Below, piece by piece: positions 61,509-64,000 of a stretch of 64,000 nucleotides of DNA (position 1 is the first letter of the stretch; each line of letters opens with the position of its first letter). The notes beneath the pieces were generated by a model that saw only the letters and a program-made list of their open reading frames with translations, ran no database searches and was not told the DNA's origin. Made by a program: the position numbers and the translations under genes. Source of the DNA: Ophiodon elongatus (taxonomy: Eukaryota; Chordata; Actinopteri; Perciformes; Hexagrammidae); the NCBI GenBank assembly GCA_016806645.1, contig JACSYO010000475.1, forward strand, positions 1,311,001 to 1,375,000, given 5' to 3'.

Positions 61509-64000
61509 GTAAGTGAGTCCAGGGGTCGCATGTAGTGACACACCCACAAAGAGTTATCACCCGATAACATATAACTGTTGTGTTTTATGCTGCTTTAACA
61601 AAGTTAGGAAATCCTGATTATCGTCGGGATTGGGGTTCGTTATACTCGACAAAGGAAAAATCTTTCAATGACTTTAATTGATTCCTTTTCCGCTCTACAT
61701 TTGCCAGGAAAAACTATTGGTTGTTGAATTAAATCCCTTTTATATAGTAATAAAGAAGTGCAGATATTCTGTCACCACATCTGTCACCACATCAGTTAAC
61801 TTTTCCTGGTTAAATAGCCATAATGGAAATATATTTTCTGTTCTGGCCACATGACTGTGTCTCTGGCACTGAATAGACAGCGAGAGTGTTTTTAAATGAC
61901 TCAATGAATGTGTGCTTAGTAAGATCTGCTACTCACAGTTGATCACTATTACTTTTGTTTAATAAAGATACCTTCACACATAAACGTGGCCTATACCAGA
62001 CAGCACACACATCCCTTTATATATGCACACATATATGCACACCTCTTCACACACACACACACAAATGCTCGCACGGCATGTCACAGAGGCCTTAATGACT
62101 TTTATAAGGTTAGCTATTTAGACAGGGCCTGTGGCCACCTGTGGTGCGCATGTTGGCAATTCCTCTTTAGACCAATTACACACACATAAAGGTCCCCTCT
62201 CAACTTCCTTGTTTCCTGTCATGTCCTCAAATTAGATCTCCCTTACTCTCTTTCCAACCTCCCTCTTGCTGAGTTTAAAGAAAAAGGGCTCCAAAGGTCA
62301 CATGCAGTGCCATGAATCAGTGTGTATGCATGTGGATGTGTGGGCATGAATATGTTCAAATGCATTCTAATGTCTGTGTGACCTCGGGGTGTTTCTGTGT
62401 GAGAAGCTTAAAGATGACCTTTATGTGCTCCCTGCACGTTTCTCCTTTGGGTTTCTCTTATAGCTCTTTATGTGAGTCACTTAATAAGCTTGTTTGTTGC
62501 AGATAAATTGGGCCCCTCTTTTTTTTTAACATTTCATTCATATGTGATTTGAAGTTCCAGTTTCTTTGGAGGCATTTGGTGGGAAGTTTAAAATTGTTGT
62601 CACTATTTGTGATATTTTAATACATGGCTGTGTGCAGTTGCATTATTTTTCTCTAAGCCTTTGTTGCCAGTTTCATCCCTGCAGGTTAAGTTAGATTAGG
62701 TTGGATGAGATGACATAGCAGATTTTTGGTTTATGCTGCCTGTCATTGCCATGATGGCTGGTTTCTCACTGGCCAGTTTCTTTTTTCTTTCTGAACGATA
62801 GCCGACCCTCAATAACTGATCATCAACGTTAGCGAGTGTCTGGTTGAGAAAGAGAGCGTGTGTGTGATGAGTATGAAGTCAGCAGTGGCGTTATAGCTGA
62901 GAACGTAGCAGTGCAGTGTGTGTACAGTTTGTCTGTGAATTAATGCTTCAACTCCTCAAGACCCAAGCAAAGTTCCCTTTTCTTACTTACCACCTGCTGG
63001 TTAAAGTGAAAGGGGTTAGCCCTGAAGTCAGGAACAACTTTGCGGATCAGGCTCACTTAAGGTGGGCTGACCCTTAAGATGAACCAGCTATTCTCCTTTC
63101 AGCCTTTTTAAAAAAAACTGTTTAATGGATAGCATTAAACAGTTAAGTTAATTAAAAATGGTCTTATTGTCGTTTAACAGATTTAAACATTTCACTAATA
63201 ACATCCCTAATCATACTGCATTTTTGATATGATGATGGTCAGCAACAATATTTAGTATATTTGACTTGTGATAAATGTTAAAAAACATAAAACACAATAT
63301 TGGAATATGGAAGAACCAGGCCAAGTATTTTATTCTGCGAACTGACAGGTGTTTCACTCCATTAGCCACAATGTATACACGGACCACAATCTGATTGGTT
63401 TTGCAAACTTCCTATTTCCCAACAGTCTCTGGGGGCTATAACTTACAGTGCTGTGTCACATGGGAAAAGCAGAAGTGGAGCTAGGAGTCAAATCTAGTTT
63501 CCTTTCTGGGCGTCATACTCTGTAAGTTACTGCTGGATTATTATAAAATACATGGACAAGCTCTGTGTGTGTTTGAAGTCTTCGCGGGCAGCACAAAGTC
63601 CTCCCCAAACACAAATCTAAATGACAAGGATGTATTTCCTAACTACATGTTCTTTAACAAAGATACTGATCCTACATCCAGCAAATCAAATGTGTTGAGG
63701 CTGCCCTGAATGTGTAGTTCAGTTAAGTAGCTTAATTTAGCTTTGCAGTTATCAGATTTGGGCTTTCCTTTTTGACATATTAATTAATCATTTTGACATT
63801 TTTAAAGGCTGGTAGTGTATTGTAGTGGTAAAACCATGTGATACCACTGCTACCCAATGCAACTCTTGTTTTTTTGTCAAAAATATAAAGGAAATATGCC
63901 AAACCCTAAAAAGATCACACATGCTTTTCAGCGTTAAAAGCCTTTCTCCTTTTAAATGTTTCCTTAAGTTCTTCATTGATGGTTTCTCTTTCTTTTTCTA
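61509..64000 (+). other. erc2: erc2 intron, running off the window
   Basis: No coding exon, RNA gene or recognisable mobile element. There is a short (CA)n tract at 62049-62062. Confidence 0.8.

Overview
The window is nuclear DNA from a ray-finned fish, probably a percomorph teleost. It has spliced vertebrate genes with short GT-AG introns, very dense (CA/TG)n microsatellites, teleost-type dispersed repeats, and a TLR9 with fish-like gene structure. There are five protein-coding genes. I identified them from the translated exons, checking splice sites and reading phase by hand. No bacterial operon, CRISPR array, tRNA or rRNA was seen.

Layout: (1) 3887-7041 (+), the 3' three coding exons of cttnbp2nl, a STRIPAK-associated cortactin-binding-protein relative; its first coding exon is not in the window. 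(2) 10918-14211 (-), complete capza1, ten coding exons summing to exactly 286 codons plus stop, converging on cttnbp2nl. (3) 14755-22554 (+), complete apeh, 23 coding exons and 730 residues, divergent from capza1 with 543 bp between the start codons. (4) 23556-27146 (+), complete tlr9, three coding exons and 1060 residues, the first coding exon contributing only the start methionine. (5) 31467-61508 (+), the 5' six coding exons (743 codons) of an erc2-like active-zone scaffold gene with long introns, running off the right edge.

The genes do not form one pathway. Actin regulation links cttnbp2nl and capza1; apeh is a cytosolic peptidase; tlr9 is an endosomal DNA sensor; erc2 is presynaptic. 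By human positions, cttnbp2nl and capza1 belong to a 1p13-like block, while apeh, tlr9 and erc2 belong to a 3p21-3p14-like block, so the capza1/apeh divergent promoter marks a block junction.

Most unusual items: a hammerhead-ribozyme-like sequence at 49643-49683 beside a decayed LINE reverse-transcriptase fragment; an interleaved perfect double inverted repeat in an apeh intron (21759-21899); a perfect 30-bp inverted repeat in an erc2 intron (40036-40109); an erc2-like protein with a novel N-terminus, a Pro/Ser-rich insertion and a Gly-Gln repeat; an upstream ORF overlapping the tlr9 start; and a 59-codon upstream ORF in the erc2 leader. All repeat identifications rest on recognition, not on a database search.
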